Part shown: piece by piece, positions 17,745 through 26,037 of the stretch
Layout of the letters: each line of letters begins with the position of its first letter
How positions within the stretch are numbered: position 1 is the stretch's first letter
Origin: Bacillota bacterium
GTDB lineage: Bacteria; Bacillota; Clostridia; Christensenellales; SZUA-584
DNA: 64,000 bases
Assembly: GCA_023399095.1 (NCBI GenBank)
Contig: JAEWQS010000189.1
Span: forward strand, 21,202 to 85,201
Direction: 5' to 3'
Position numbers and translations under genes: made by a program
The notes under the pieces: generated by a model
Database searches by the model: none
What the model was told of the DNA's origin: nothing
What the model saw: only the letters and a program-made list of their open reading frames with translations

Positions 17745-18473
17745 TTGGATATACAGGATATCGTGGCAAAGGTCACGAAAGAAATATTAGCACGGATGGG
17801 AGAGAGCGTTCCCGTAGAATCGGGAACGGATATCGCTCATACTATAGAACACAGCCTTTTAAACCCAGACATGACGAAGGATCAGATAATAAAGGGGTGC
17901 AAAGATGCAAAGGCATTTCGCATGGCCAATATATGCGTATCGCCCTATTATGTAGCGCTCGCCGCGGAGTATCTGCGCGGCAGCGGAGTTAAGGTTTGTG
18001 CTCCTGTGGCGTTTCCGCATGGCGCATCTTCTACGGCGGCAAAGATAGTAGAAGCAAGGGAAGCCATCAAAAACGGTGCGGAAGAGCTTGACGTTTCTAT
18101 AAACATTCTCGCTATAAAGAGCGGAGAAATAAAGGACGCGCTCTATGACTTGTGCGAGGTAGTGAACGTAGCCAAGGGCAAAGCTCTCGTTAAAGCAATC
18201 TATGAGCAGGGACTTTACACCGACGATGAGAAGGTTGCTGCACTTAATGTCGCCAAACAGTCGGGCGCTGATTTCATTAAGATATCGAACGCTCTTACAG
18301 GCAAGAAGGCGTTGGCTGAGGACGTACATTTCGTACGCAGCATAGTGGGAAACACAATAGGCATAAAAATAGACGGCGGAATCGCCACCGCGGCGAAGGT
18401 TCGCGAGCTGATGGCGGCGGGCGCTCAGCGTTTTGGGTGCAGCAAGTCGGTCGAGATAGTACAGGGACAGTAA
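17745..18473 (+). CDS. Divergent DeoC-family aldolase with N-terminal cargo helix
   Basis: A 242-residue DeoC paralogue. The N-terminus MDIQDIVAKVTKEILARMG matches the cargo helix of the first DeoC. The key residues seem kept: Asp in ELDVSINILA, Lys in FIKISNAL, and Lys in GIKIDGG. However, the surrounding loops differ: STGF after the Schiff-base Lys is SNAL, HTLLKPE is HSLLNPD, and ASGGVRD is IDGGIAT. The phosphate-binding and substrate loops are therefore altered. It may act on another sugar phosphate, or be an inactive partner of the first. The TTG start at 17745 follows a G-rich ribosome site (AAGGCGGGGGA). It lacks the Cys tail of the first DeoC. Confidence 0.82.
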   Translation: MDIQDIVAKVTKEILARMGESVPVESGTDIAHTIEHSLLNPDMTKDQIIKGCKDAKAFRMANICVSPYYVALAAEYLRGSGVKVCAPVAFPHGASSTAAKIVEAREAIKNGAEELDVSINILAIKSGEIKDALYDLCEVVNVAKGKALVKAIYEQGLYTDDEKVAALNVAKQSGADFIKISNALTGKKALAEDVHFVRSIVGNTIGIKIDGGIATAAKVRELMAAGAQRFGCSKSVEIVQGQ

Positions 18474-18500
18474 GGATAAACAATCATATCATTTCAAATT

Positions 18501-18537
18501 AAAAATACACGGGTGCGAGATGCTTCCGTGTATTTTT
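18501..18537 (+). terminator. Terminator of the BMC locus
   Basis: A 12-bp stem (AAAAATACACGG pairing with CCGTGTATTTTT) with a 13-nt loop, 28 bp after the last aldolase stop. The A/T tracts in the stem let it work from both strands, so it could also end the LacI gene transcribed toward it. Confidence 0.85.
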
Positions 18538-18574
18538 CTATTTTGGGTATTCGATTATCTGTGAAATAGTAAAG

Positions 18575-19642
18575 TTAAATACTATTCGCTGTGTTTGCTC
18601 TCGGGAGTGAGGCTACGCTTTTGCGTACCTTTATATCGGTTGAGATAGCGATGCGGAATACACCGCAGTGATCCGATGCGGGACCATGTGTCCCTTCCAG
18701 TATCCTTTGATGCAGCAGATCCATCGCCTTGCTGCCCATCAATACTTTCATAACCTTGATCGTGGTCAGCGGTGGGCTGATCATCTCGCAGGCGGGCATG
18801 TCGTCAAACCCGATGATGGAGACATCATCCGGAATCTTGTATTCAAAACGGTTAAAGGCGCGTATGGCACCGAAGGCAATCACATCCGAATCAGCAAAGA
18901 AGGCGGTCGGGAGATCTCGGTTATCTTTCAGCCAAAGGCAAACATCATGATACGCCTTCTCGGAAGAGAAATCCACCGGCACGACTTGAAGCGTGGCTTC
19001 GGGATGATCCGCCATGGCGCGATGAACGCCTTCGCTCCGTTCGTCAAAGTTCAATATGCGCTGGATAGAGCTGAGATAGCCGATTTTGGTATGACCCTGG
19101 TTGATCATATACTCTATTGCTTTATATGCACCGCGTAGGTTATCGGTAAACACACAGTCGATTTCAGAATGAAATGTTTTAGTGTCGACAATGACAATAG
19201 GAACTTCCGGATGCTGTCTGACAATGGGATGTTCCAATAAGCCGGATGATTCATCCAACTCTGTTCCGAGCAGAATAATGCCTGCTGTATTCTGAAAAAT
19301 AGCATTGAGCTGATCTGTTTCGTCTTGGCTGCTATAAAAATAGCTGAGTAAGACGTTATAGCCCAATTTTTTAGCTCTGGCTTCAATACCCTGCAGCACA
19401 ATGGAGTGGAAAGAAATTTCGTTAACAACAAGCCCCTCGCCGACATAAATCACATAGCGTATATTGCGGGTAACCGAGGGCTGATTGTGTCGCTGGGGGA
19501 CTGCATAATCATATTTTGCGGCTGTATTGATAATCAATTCGCGTGTGGCATCACCGACGCCAGGTTTGCCGTTAAGCGCAAGTGAAACGGCTGACGGTGA
19601 AACGTTCAGCATTTCAGCAATTTCTTTGGCAGTTATACTCAC
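18575..19642 (-). CDS. LacI-family transcriptional regulator
   Basis: A 355-residue LacI/GalR repressor. The N-terminal helix-turn-helix (ITAKEIAEMLNVSPSAVSLA) and hinge are followed by a periplasmic-binding-protein-like effector domain ending with GFDDMPACEMISPPLTTI. The GTG start at 19642 has GAGGAGG 8 nt upstream on the minus strand. It is divergent from the sugar transporter operon at 20260, and palindromes lie in the shared region, so it probably represses that operon and itself. The inducer is likely the imported sugar. Confidence 0.92.
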   Translation of the reverse strand: MSITAKEIAEMLNVSPSAVSLALNGKPGVGDATRELIINTAAKYDYAVPQRHNQPSVTRNIRYVIYVGEGLVVNEISFHSIVLQGIEARAKKLGYNVLLSYFYSSQDETDQLNAIFQNTAGIILLGTELDESSGLLEHPIVRQHPEVPIVIVDTKTFHSEIDCVFTDNLRGAYKAIEYMINQGHTKIGYLSSIQRILNFDERSEGVHRAMADHPEATLQVVPVDFSSEKAYHDVCLWLKDNRDLPTAFFADSDVIAFGAIRAFNRFEYKIPDDVSIIGFDDMPACEMISPPLTTIKVMKVLMGSKAMDLLHQRILEGTHGPASDHCGVFRIAISTDIKVRKSVASLPRANTANSI

Positions 19643-19718
19643 TTGGTTGCCTCCTCGTATTATTGGCCTAAATCCAGTATAACAAAATATTATTATAAAT
19701 CAATAAGGAATTTAGTTT

Positions 19719-19755
19719 TTTAGTACTAAATTATTTACACCAAATTTAGTAAATT
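19719..19755. promoter_or_regulatory. Two palindromes, candidate LacI operators
   Basis: TTTAGTACTAAA (19719-19730) is a perfect 12-bp palindrome and AATTTAGTAAATT (19743-19755) is a perfect odd palindrome 12 bp further on. Both contain a TTTAGTA core. They lie 77-113 bp upstream of the LacI start, on its promoter side. LacI-type regulators bind such sites. No experiment supports it here. Confidence 0.5.
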
Positions 19756-19770
19756 GTTGAACAAAACACC

Positions 19771-19851
19771 GATATTTAGCAAGATATTTATAAAAGCATA
19801 TAGTTTGCAGCAAATAAATGCGATTAATTCATTATTAAGGAGCTAAATATC
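19771..19851. promoter_or_regulatory. Distant perfect inverted repeat beside the transporter promoter
   Basis: GATATTTAGC at 19771-19780 and GCTAAATATC at 19842-19851 are perfect reverse complements, 61 bp apart. The second copy ends just upstream of the -35 box at 19855. Two half-sites at this distance would suit DNA looping by a LacI-family tetramer, or one site each for the two divergent promoters. Confidence 0.45.
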
Positions 19852-19854
19852 CTA

Positions 19855-19883
19855 TTGACATTAACGAAATAATGGGCTAGAAT
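19855..19883 (+). promoter_or_regulatory. Strong sigma-70 type promoter of the sugar transporter operon
   Basis: TTGACA (19855-19860) and TAGAAT (19878-19883) with a 17-bp spacer. The -35 matches the consensus fully. Transcription would start near 19890, leaving an untranslated leader of about 370 nt before the ATP-binding gene. Confidence 0.75.
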
Positions 19884-19889
19884 TTAACT

Positions 19890-20259
19890 ACAGATTGAGA
19901 GACTTGAGCTAAACAATTGAGTTTCTACAAGTAAACCATTATATGTGCCTGATAAGGAGATAGAGGAGCGTGCAGACAGCGAGACGCAACCGGGATCCGA
20001 ATCGACATGATTAGCATCACAGAATTTCGGTAAATAATAGAAGTGCAAACGCATGCATTGGAGCATGACGTTGGCAAAGGAAATTGACTTTCCGGGTGGT
20101 TACGGAAAGGCGGGGGATTCTTTTGGTTGTATAGATGTGCAAAACATCTAATGTGTATACGATTGGATGCTATGCCAATGAAGTTCAAAAGGATATCCTG
20201 CATTAAGTCATATAAGAACTGACAAGCTGCATGCGATTGCTATACGGAAGGAGTGCGAT
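19890..20259 (+). other. Long leader of the sugar transporter operon
   Basis: This leader has no convincing gene. It has small hairpins, such as TTTCCG/CGGAAA near 20090-20108 and AGATGT/ACATCT near 20133-20149. A 32-codon reading frame (20053-20151) lacks a ribosome site. I recognise no riboswitch class. The strong ribosome site GGAAGGAG precedes the start at 20260. Confidence 0.4.
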
Positions 20260-21798
20260 ATGGAAAAAGTTTTGGAAATCAAAGGAGTAAGCAAGAGCTT
20301 CGGCTCGAACCGCGTCTTAGACCAAGTGAGTATGGATGTCCGAAAGGGCGAGATTCACGCGTTGTGCGGGGAGAATGGTGCCGGTAAGTCCACGTTGATG
20401 AACATTGTGTCGGGGATACACCAGCGTGATGCGGGTGATATCATTTTAGATGGTGAGGAAGTGCACTTTTGCAATACTCGGGAGTCGGTATCCAAGGGAA
20501 TCGGCTTCGTACATCAGGAACTCGCTCTTTGTCAGGACTTATCTGTTGCCGAGAATATGTGGATGTGGTCTATGCCCAATCGTCTGGGGTTTATTGACCA
20601 TAAGGAATTGTACCGAAAGACAGACGATATCTTGAAAAACTTCAACGCGGATTTCAAGGCGACAGATAAAGTTGAAAACCTGAGCGTGGCACAACAACAA
20701 ATTGCGGAGATAGCCAAAGCATTATCGCTCAACGCCAAGCTCATCATACTTGACGAGCCAACCTCTTCAATCACCGACAGCGAAGCTGAGAACCTGTTTC
20801 GCATGGTGCGCGACCTTCGGGACAACGGGATGGGAATTGTTTATATCTCCCACCGTATGAACGAAGTGTTCTCCCTGTGTGACCGAGTAACTGTTCTCCG
20901 GGACGGATGCATGATTAAAACGTTGAACATTGCAGAGACCACGCAGGACGAGGTTATCACCAGCATGGTGGGCCGCGAAATAAGCGATTTTTATCCTCCG
21001 AAGACAGCAATCCCCAAAGAGGACCAAGTCGAGATGCTCAGGGCGGAGGATTTCAGTGGAATGTGCTTCCATGACATCAGCTTTACCCTTAAGAAGGGCA
21101 GGATACTTGGATTCTCAGGACTTATAGGCTCGGGACGCTCGGAGCTGATGCAGGCATTGTGCGGCATCGAGGGGTATCGCTCGGGCAAGCTTTATTACAA
21201 AGGCAAGGAAATCCGGCACAGACGTTACATAGATGCAATCAAAAACAAGATATGCTACCTCACGGAGGATCGAAAGAAGAACGGCATATTCTTGGAAATG
21301 AGTGTGAAACGAAACATTTCAGCGGCTACTTTGAAGGAGATTTCGCGTGCAGGCTTTATAAATGATAAAGAAGAAACTAAGCTGGCAGATAATGAAATCA
21401 AGCGCATGAATGTCAAAACCCAAAGCCGTGAATTGTTGCTGCGGTCTCTGTCGGGCGGCAACCAGCAAAAAGCAATGATTGGAAAATGGATGGCTGTCGA
21501 TCCGGAAGTTATTATCATGGATGAGCCTACTCGAGGTATCGATGTAGGAGCCAAAAGCGAAATCCATTTCATGCTTCGCAAATTGTGTAACGAGGGCATG
21601 GGTGTGATTGTGATTTCCTCCGAAATGCCGGAGATCATCGGCCTTTGTGACGACATCGTCGTGATGCATGAGGGAAAATGCATGGGTATGATTGTTGACG
21701 ACGAAATCACAGAGAACAATCTCATTCTGATGGCAACAGGTAAAAAATTTGAAAATAGTGATAAAAACTCAGATATAGGAGGAGAGAACGTTGGTTAA
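20260..21798 (+). CDS. Sugar ABC transporter, ATP-binding protein (RbsA/MglA/XylG type)
   Basis: A 512-residue double ATPase. The first half has Walker A GENGAGKST, an atypical signature segment (NLSVAQQQIAEIAKAL) and Walker B LIILDEPTSS. The second half lacks a standard Walker A (GLIGSGRSE), as usual in this family, but has LSGGNQQKAM and VIIMDEPTRGIDVGAK. It energises import of a monosaccharide. It is the first gene of the operon and overlaps the permease by 8 bp. Confidence 0.95.
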   Translation: MEKVLEIKGVSKSFGSNRVLDQVSMDVRKGEIHALCGENGAGKSTLMNIVSGIHQRDAGDIILDGEEVHFCNTRESVSKGIGFVHQELALCQDLSVAENMWMWSMPNRLGFIDHKELYRKTDDILKNFNADFKATDKVENLSVAQQQIAEIAKALSLNAKLIILDEPTSSITDSEAENLFRMVRDLRDNGMGIVYISHRMNEVFSLCDRVTVLRDGCMIKTLNIAETTQDEVITSMVGREISDFYPPKTAIPKEDQVEMLRAEDFSGMCFHDISFTLKKGRILGFSGLIGSGRSELMQALCGIEGYRSGKLYYKGKEIRHRRYIDAIKNKICYLTEDRKKNGIFLEMSVKRNISAATLKEISRAGFINDKEETKLADNEIKRMNVKTQSRELLLRSLSGGNQQKAMIGKWMAVDPEVIIMDEPTRGIDVGAKSEIHFMLRKLCNEGMGVIVISSEMPEIIGLCDDIVVMHEGKCMGMIVDDEITENNLILMATGKKFENSDKNSDIGGENVG

Positions 21799-22750
21799 TG
21801 TAAAAAACTTCTTCGGGCGGTTCCGGGCAGCTACGATCATGCTTATCTTCATGGTATTTTGTGTCGTAATGGCCATTTCTTCGCCGTATTTCTTAACGTG
21901 GCCCAACATCAGCACCACAATCGTCGGCATGTCCACGAGCGTGATGGTCGTTGTTGGCATGACAGTGGTGATGGCTGCTGGTGGAATTGATCTTTCTGTA
22001 GGCTCCAACATGGCGCTATCCGGTGCTCTGACAGGGTATTTGTTTATCAATGTGGGCGGCATAGATATATGGGTCGCAGCATTGATTGGTCTGTTGGCTG
22101 CAGGGTTGGTCGGCTTCATTAACGGTCTGATTTTGAGCCGAACGAATATCGCCCCAATGATCTGCACTCTGGGTACAATGAGCCTATCGCGGGGTATTGC
22201 GATGATTCTGACAACAGGATCCCCAATATCCATGAAAGACTCTCCGGATGCGTTCAAGGTCATCGGCAAAGGTTTGATGGGGCCGATACCAGTTCTGATT
22301 GTAATCGCAGTCATATTTGCAGTCGTATTTTCAGTGCTCATGCAAAAATCCACCACGTTTAGGAAAGCCTATTATGTGGGATCCAGCGAACAGGCGGCCG
22401 AGTTCTCGGGCATTAACGTATCGCGCATCAAGATGGGCATCTACGTCCTCGCGGCGCTGCTTTCCGGTCTCGGTGGCATTATGACCGTCGCCCGATTCTC
22501 CGTGGCTTCTGCCAACGCAGGCAGCGGAATGGAAATGACCGCAATTTCGGCTTGCGTTATCGGCGGCTCGTCTTTGAACGGCGGTACAGGCTCCATCATC
22601 GGTGCTATTCTGGGCTTGATGCTGCTTACCTTTATTAACAATGCTCTGGTGTTGTTGAGTGTAGATGTCTATTGGCAAGAAATGATTAGTGGCTGCATCC
22701 TGCTGTTAGCCGTGCTAGTCGATTATTTCAGCCATCGCACAAAAAAATGA
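21791..22750 (+). CDS. Sugar ABC transporter permease (RbsC/XylH type)
   Basis: A 319-residue membrane protein with about 8-10 hydrophobic segments. It carries the family patterns VVGMTVVMAAGGIDLSVGS and YYVGSSEQAAEFSGINV. The TTG start at 21791 follows GGAGAG and lies inside the end of the ATPase gene, so the two are coupled. It forms the channel for the sugar together with the ATPase and the lipoprotein at 22770. Confidence 0.93.
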   Translation: MVNVKNFFGRFRAATIMLIFMVFCVVMAISSPYFLTWPNISTTIVGMSTSVMVVVGMTVVMAAGGIDLSVGSNMALSGALTGYLFINVGGIDIWVAALIGLLAAGLVGFINGLILSRTNIAPMICTLGTMSLSRGIAMILTTGSPISMKDSPDAFKVIGKGLMGPIPVLIVIAVIFAVVFSVLMQKSTTFRKAYYVGSSEQAAEFSGINVSRIKMGIYVLAALLSGLGGIMTVARFSVASANAGSGMEMTAISACVIGGSSLNGGTGSIIGAILGLMLLTFINNALVLLSVDVYWQEMISGCILLLAVLVDYFSHRTKK

Positions 22751-22769
22751 TTGGAAAGGGAAGATGATT

Positions 22770-23822
22770 ATGAAAAAATTGATGATTTTACTGCTGGCAG
22801 TTACTCTTGTGTTTTCCTTAGTTGGTTGCACAGTTCCTGACACGACCACCCCGTCCGCTGAAGCTCCTGCTGAAGCTCCTGCTGAGGCTCCTGCCGAGGC
22901 TCCCGCTGAAGCTCCCGCTGAGGCTCCTGTTGTGGCCAGCGATGCTATTGGCGAATATTACATGATAACGTTTATGTCCGGTATCGATTACTGGAAGGGT
23001 TGCTTCGAAGGTTTTGAGCGTGCAGCCAAAGCTGTAGGTGCAACTGCGGTCTACACTGGCTCTGCAGAAGCAGATTTTGCTGCTGAGGTAGACGTTCTGA
23101 ATCAGGTTATCGCCAAAAACCCCAAGGGTATTGCGCTGACCTGCGTAGACCCGGATGCTTTTGCGGATCCGATCCAGGCGGCCATTGACGCCGGTATCCC
23201 GGTCGTAACGTTTGACTCCGACAGCCCGAACTCTGGCCGTTACGCATATCTGGGAACAGGTAACGAAGCTGCTGGTGGTGCTGCTGCCAAATACATGGCT
23301 GAAGCAATCGGCGGTTCCGGCGAAGTGGGCATCGTTTACTTTGCTGGTTCCCAGAACCAGGAAGAGCGCTCCGGCGGCTTTGAAAAATACATGGCTGCCA
23401 ACTATCCCGATATCACGGTTTTAACGAAAGTCCACGGCGGCGATGACGAAACCTCATCCTCCGCTGCGGCTGCTGCTTTGATCACTGCGAATCCCAATAT
23501 CAAGGGTATCTTCGGCGCTAATGCGTGGATGGGCCTTGGCGTGGGCAACGCGATTGAAGAAGCCGGCAAAGTCGGACAGATCTGCGGTGTTGCGTTCGAT
23601 ACCGACTCGGGCGTTCTTGACTACATCGAGAGCGGCACACTGAATGCTTCCGTTGTTCAGGGCACGCAGCAGATGGGTTACTGGTCATTCCAGTTCCTGT
23701 GGGCCATGAATACTGACGCTGTCATCGACGATTGGGCGACCAAGGGTCTGTCCCCGGTTCCGGGTGCCGTTGATACTGGCGTTTCCATGGCGACCAAGGA
23801 CAATGTGGACCTCTTTCGCTAA
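22770..23822 (+). CDS. Sugar-binding lipoprotein of the ABC transporter
   Basis: About 350 residues. The signal peptide MKKLMILLLAVTLVFSLVGC has a lipobox (LVGC), so it is anchored on the outer face of the membrane. A six-fold AEAP linker follows, then a periplasmic-binding-protein type I domain (ribose/xylose group). The ATG at 22770 has a better spacing to GGAAAGGGA than the ATG at 22764. Sugar type is not readable; with an isomerase and an FGGY kinase downstream, a pentose or 6-deoxyhexose is likely. Confidence 0.92.
   Translation: MKKLMILLLAVTLVFSLVGCTVPDTTTPSAEAPAEAPAEAPAEAPAEAPAEAPVVASDAIGEYYMITFMSGIDYWKGCFEGFERAAKAVGATAVYTGSAEADFAAEVDVLNQVIAKNPKGIALTCVDPDAFADPIQAAIDAGIPVVTFDSDSPNSGRYAYLGTGNEAAGGAAAKYMAEAIGGSGEVGIVYFAGSQNQEERSGGFEKYMAANYPDITVLTKVHGGDDETSSSAAAAALITANPNIKGIFGANAWMGLGVGNAIEEAGKVGQICGVAFDTDSGVLDYIESGTLNASVVQGTQQMGYWSFQFLWAMNTDAVIDDWATKGLSPVPGAVDTGVSMATKDNVDLFR
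22857..22928 (+). repeat. Six-fold 12-bp tandem repeat coding an AEAP linker
   Basis: Six units of a 12-bp repeat (GCTGAAGCTCCT and close variants) encode Ala-Glu-Ala-Pro. The linker separates the lipid anchor from the binding domain. The copy number could vary by slippage. Confidence 0.9.
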
Positions 23823-23928
23823 ATTCTAAGCACACTGTTGAGCGGATACCGCCTCTGTCTGCAGCAGGAAGGCTTGTCAAATGACGGGCCAGCGACAGTC
23901 GTGTATCCATGACTATGAATGATTTACG

Positions 23929-23960
23929 CCGAGGGGACCGGCTAACCCCTGTCCCCTCGG
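23929..23960 (+). terminator. Stable hairpin after the binding-protein gene
   Basis: A 10-bp GC-rich stem (CCGAGGGGAC pairing with GTCCCCTCGG) without a T-run. It lies 107 bp after the lipoprotein gene. A partial terminator or mRNA-protecting hairpin would give high binding-protein expression relative to the downstream isomerase. Confidence 0.6.
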
Positions 23961-24028
23961 TATAATCGACATCTATAACAAAAATACTAGAGTGAATTCT
24001 ATAATTATTTGAGGAAGTGATTGATTCG

Positions 24029-25423
24029 ATGTTGCAAAAAATGAAACCAAAAATAGGTATTCTGGCTCTGATGCAGGGCTTGTACGATCATTCCCAGCCG
24101 GAAATTCCGGTAAATCAAACGAAATTCGTCAATGATGTTATCGCGCAGCTGTCCGATGTCGTGGACGTCGACTTCCCTGGGCTTTCCAAGGAACGGCCGG
24201 ACGCAGAGCGCATTGTCAAGCACTTCAACGACGCCTGCCTCGACGGCATCATGGTTATCAACACCTTATATTCTCCCGGCATGCGGATCGTTCAGGCATT
24301 CAAACAAAACAATCTGCCTGTCTTGCTTGCGAATATCCAGCCGCTGCCCGACGTAACGGACGACTGGAACTGGAGCCTTCTGACAACCAATCAGGGTATT
24401 CACGGTATACAGGATACCTCCAATATGCTGATGAGACTGGGCTATAAGCCGACCATCATCACTGAAGACTGGAAGAACGATCGCTTTAAAAACGTGGTTG
24501 AAGACTGGGCGATGGCGGCCAATACAGTGCGCCGTCTGAAAAATTGCCGCTTGGCTCTGATGCAGAAAATGCAGAACATGGGCGATATACTGGGTGATGA
24601 AGTGGCATACTTCCAGAAATTTGGCATCGAGGTGCTGCATGAAGGCGTTGGACAGATAGTGCCTCTCATGGACAAAATCACTGAGGCCGAAATCGATGCG
24701 CAAATCGCGGAAGACAAAAAGAACTTTGAAGTCAGGGATGTGCCTGAAAAGAATCACCGCTATGCTGCTAAGTTACAGCTGGCATTTGAGAAGTTCATGG
24801 AAATGAAGAAATACGACGGCTTCTCCGCTAACTTCATGGTCTATGAAGAGGATGGCCGCTTGGATCAGCTTCCGATACTGGGCGCTTGTAACATGATGGC
24901 GAAAGGCTATGCCTATTCCGCAGAAGGCGACGTTCATATCATGGCGCTAATGGCTGCCGGGCATCTGCTGATTGGTAATCCGCATTTCACTGAGATGTAT
25001 TCTCTTGATTTCGGCCGTGATGCCTGCATGTTCGCACATATGGGTGAAGGCAACTGGAAGATCGCTCGCAAAGACCGTCCGGTTGTGCTGATTGACCGCC
25101 CGCTGGACATCGGCAACAAGGATAACCCGCCCACTCCCATATTTGGTGCGGAGCTGGGAACAACCACAGTCGCTTCATTGGTGTCCATCTGCGGTGACAA
25201 GTACCGTCTGGTCGCGATGCGCGGCGAAGTGCTGGATACAAAAGTTATCCCCGGTATTCCGATGAACCATACTTTCTTCAAGCCGGACACCGGCGTTAAA
25301 GCCGCGATGGATGGATGGCTGAAATATGGCGGCACACATCATCAGGTGATGTGGACCGGAGATTACATGGATCGGCTTGAACAGCTTTGCAATATCTGGG
25401 GTATTGAGTTCGTTACAGTCTAA
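24029..25423 (+). CDS. L-arabinose/L-fucose isomerase-family protein (AraA-like)
   Basis: About 464 residues of the fucose/arabinose isomerase group. The C-terminal segment GWLKYGGTHHQVMWTGDYMDRL matches the GGTHH region of AraA (compare the gene at 39853), and PGIPMNHTFF lies just before it. It is likely an aldose-ketose isomerase acting on an imported pentose or deoxyhexose. The ATG at 24029 is preferred, since the GTG at 24017 overlaps the ribosome site GAGGAAG. Its operon partners are the ABC transporter, the VOC protein and the FGGY kinase. Confidence 0.75.
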   Translation: MLQKMKPKIGILALMQGLYDHSQPEIPVNQTKFVNDVIAQLSDVVDVDFPGLSKERPDAERIVKHFNDACLDGIMVINTLYSPGMRIVQAFKQNNLPVLLANIQPLPDVTDDWNWSLLTTNQGIHGIQDTSNMLMRLGYKPTIITEDWKNDRFKNVVEDWAMAANTVRRLKNCRLALMQKMQNMGDILGDEVAYFQKFGIEVLHEGVGQIVPLMDKITEAEIDAQIAEDKKNFEVRDVPEKNHRYAAKLQLAFEKFMEMKKYDGFSANFMVYEEDGRLDQLPILGACNMMAKGYAYSAEGDVHIMALMAAGHLLIGNPHFTEMYSLDFGRDACMFAHMGEGNWKIARKDRPVVLIDRPLDIGNKDNPPTPIFGAELGTTTVASLVSICGDKYRLVAMRGEVLDTKVIPGIPMNHTFFKPDTGVKAAMDGWLKYGGTHHQVMWTGDYMDRLEQLCNIWGIEFVTV

Positions 25424-25475
25424 TGCAGGGCATTGGAATAAGAGAAACAGGGAACAATTAATTTGTTAAAAGTGA

Positions 25476-25505
25476 AGGGCCATAACAGACGCCTGCTATG
25501 GCCCT
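25476..25505 (+). terminator. Hairpin after the isomerase gene
   Basis: A perfect 9-bp stem (AGGGCCATA pairing with TATGGCCCT) with a 12-nt loop, 52 bp after the isomerase stop and followed by a short T-run. It may attenuate transcription into the VOC and kinase genes. Confidence 0.6.
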
Positions 25506-25553
25506 ACTTTCCATATTGAAGTATGGAAAAGCAAAATCAAAGGAGAAACAGTA

Positions 25554-25943
25554 ATGAAATTCACCGCTGTTGACCACATCACCATCAATTGTTGTAAGCT
25601 TCAGGAAAGCTTCGATTTCTATGAGAATGTTCTCGGATTGAGCCGTGTCAGTATGGTCGATATGGGGGATCATGTGTTATACTTGTATCAACTGCCCGGC
25701 GCGAGGCTTGAGCTGATCGAATACAAAAATGAGCAAACACATGTCATTGCCGGAAATACGGATATAGGGGTATACCGTCATTTTGCGCTTCGTGTCGATG
25801 ATATCGAAGAAGCGTACAGGCGCTGCCAATTGGCGGGTTATCCAATCAACTTAGAACCCACATCGATCGAAAAGCTGAACGGTCAGGTTGTTATGCTTAT
25901 CGTCGATCCAAATGGTGTGGAGATAGAGATTATTCAGGAATAA
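25554..25943 (+). CDS. VOC/glyoxalase-superfamily protein
   Basis: A 129-residue vicinal-oxygen-chelate protein: FTAVDHITINC at the start and LMIVDPNGVEIEIIQE at the end, with the metal ligands His (VDHI) and Glu (VEIE). Such proteins act as lactoylglutathione lyases, epimerases or dioxygenases. In this operon an epimerase or detoxification role for a sugar-derived carbonyl compound is possible. The start follows AAAGGAG. Confidence 0.8.
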   Translation: MKFTAVDHITINCCKLQESFDFYENVLGLSRVSMVDMGDHVLYLYQLPGARLELIEYKNEQTHVIAGNTDIGVYRHFALRVDDIEEAYRRCQLAGYPINLEPTSIEKLNGQVVMLIVDPNGVEIEIIQE

Positions 25944-26037
25944 CTGATCATCTGCTTTAAAAGACGGTAGGATCATGAATCCGTTAATATAGTAATTCTA
26001 ACAGTATTTTTTAAATACATGGAAGGAGACAAGGACA

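Noticed and set aside
8289..18473. Calling the locus PDU or EUT
   Set aside because: The signature enzymes (diol dehydratase, ethanolamine ammonia-lyase) and B12 genes are missing. PduL, PduS and PduT parts are shared by many compartment types and do not set the substrate.
20053..20151. A 32-codon leader peptide before the sugar transporter
   Set aside because: No ribosome site and no run of regulatory codons. It is probably chance.
22857..22928. CRISPR-like array
   Set aside because: The repeat is in a coding linker with 12-bp units and no spacers. No CRISPR array or cas gene was seen anywhere.
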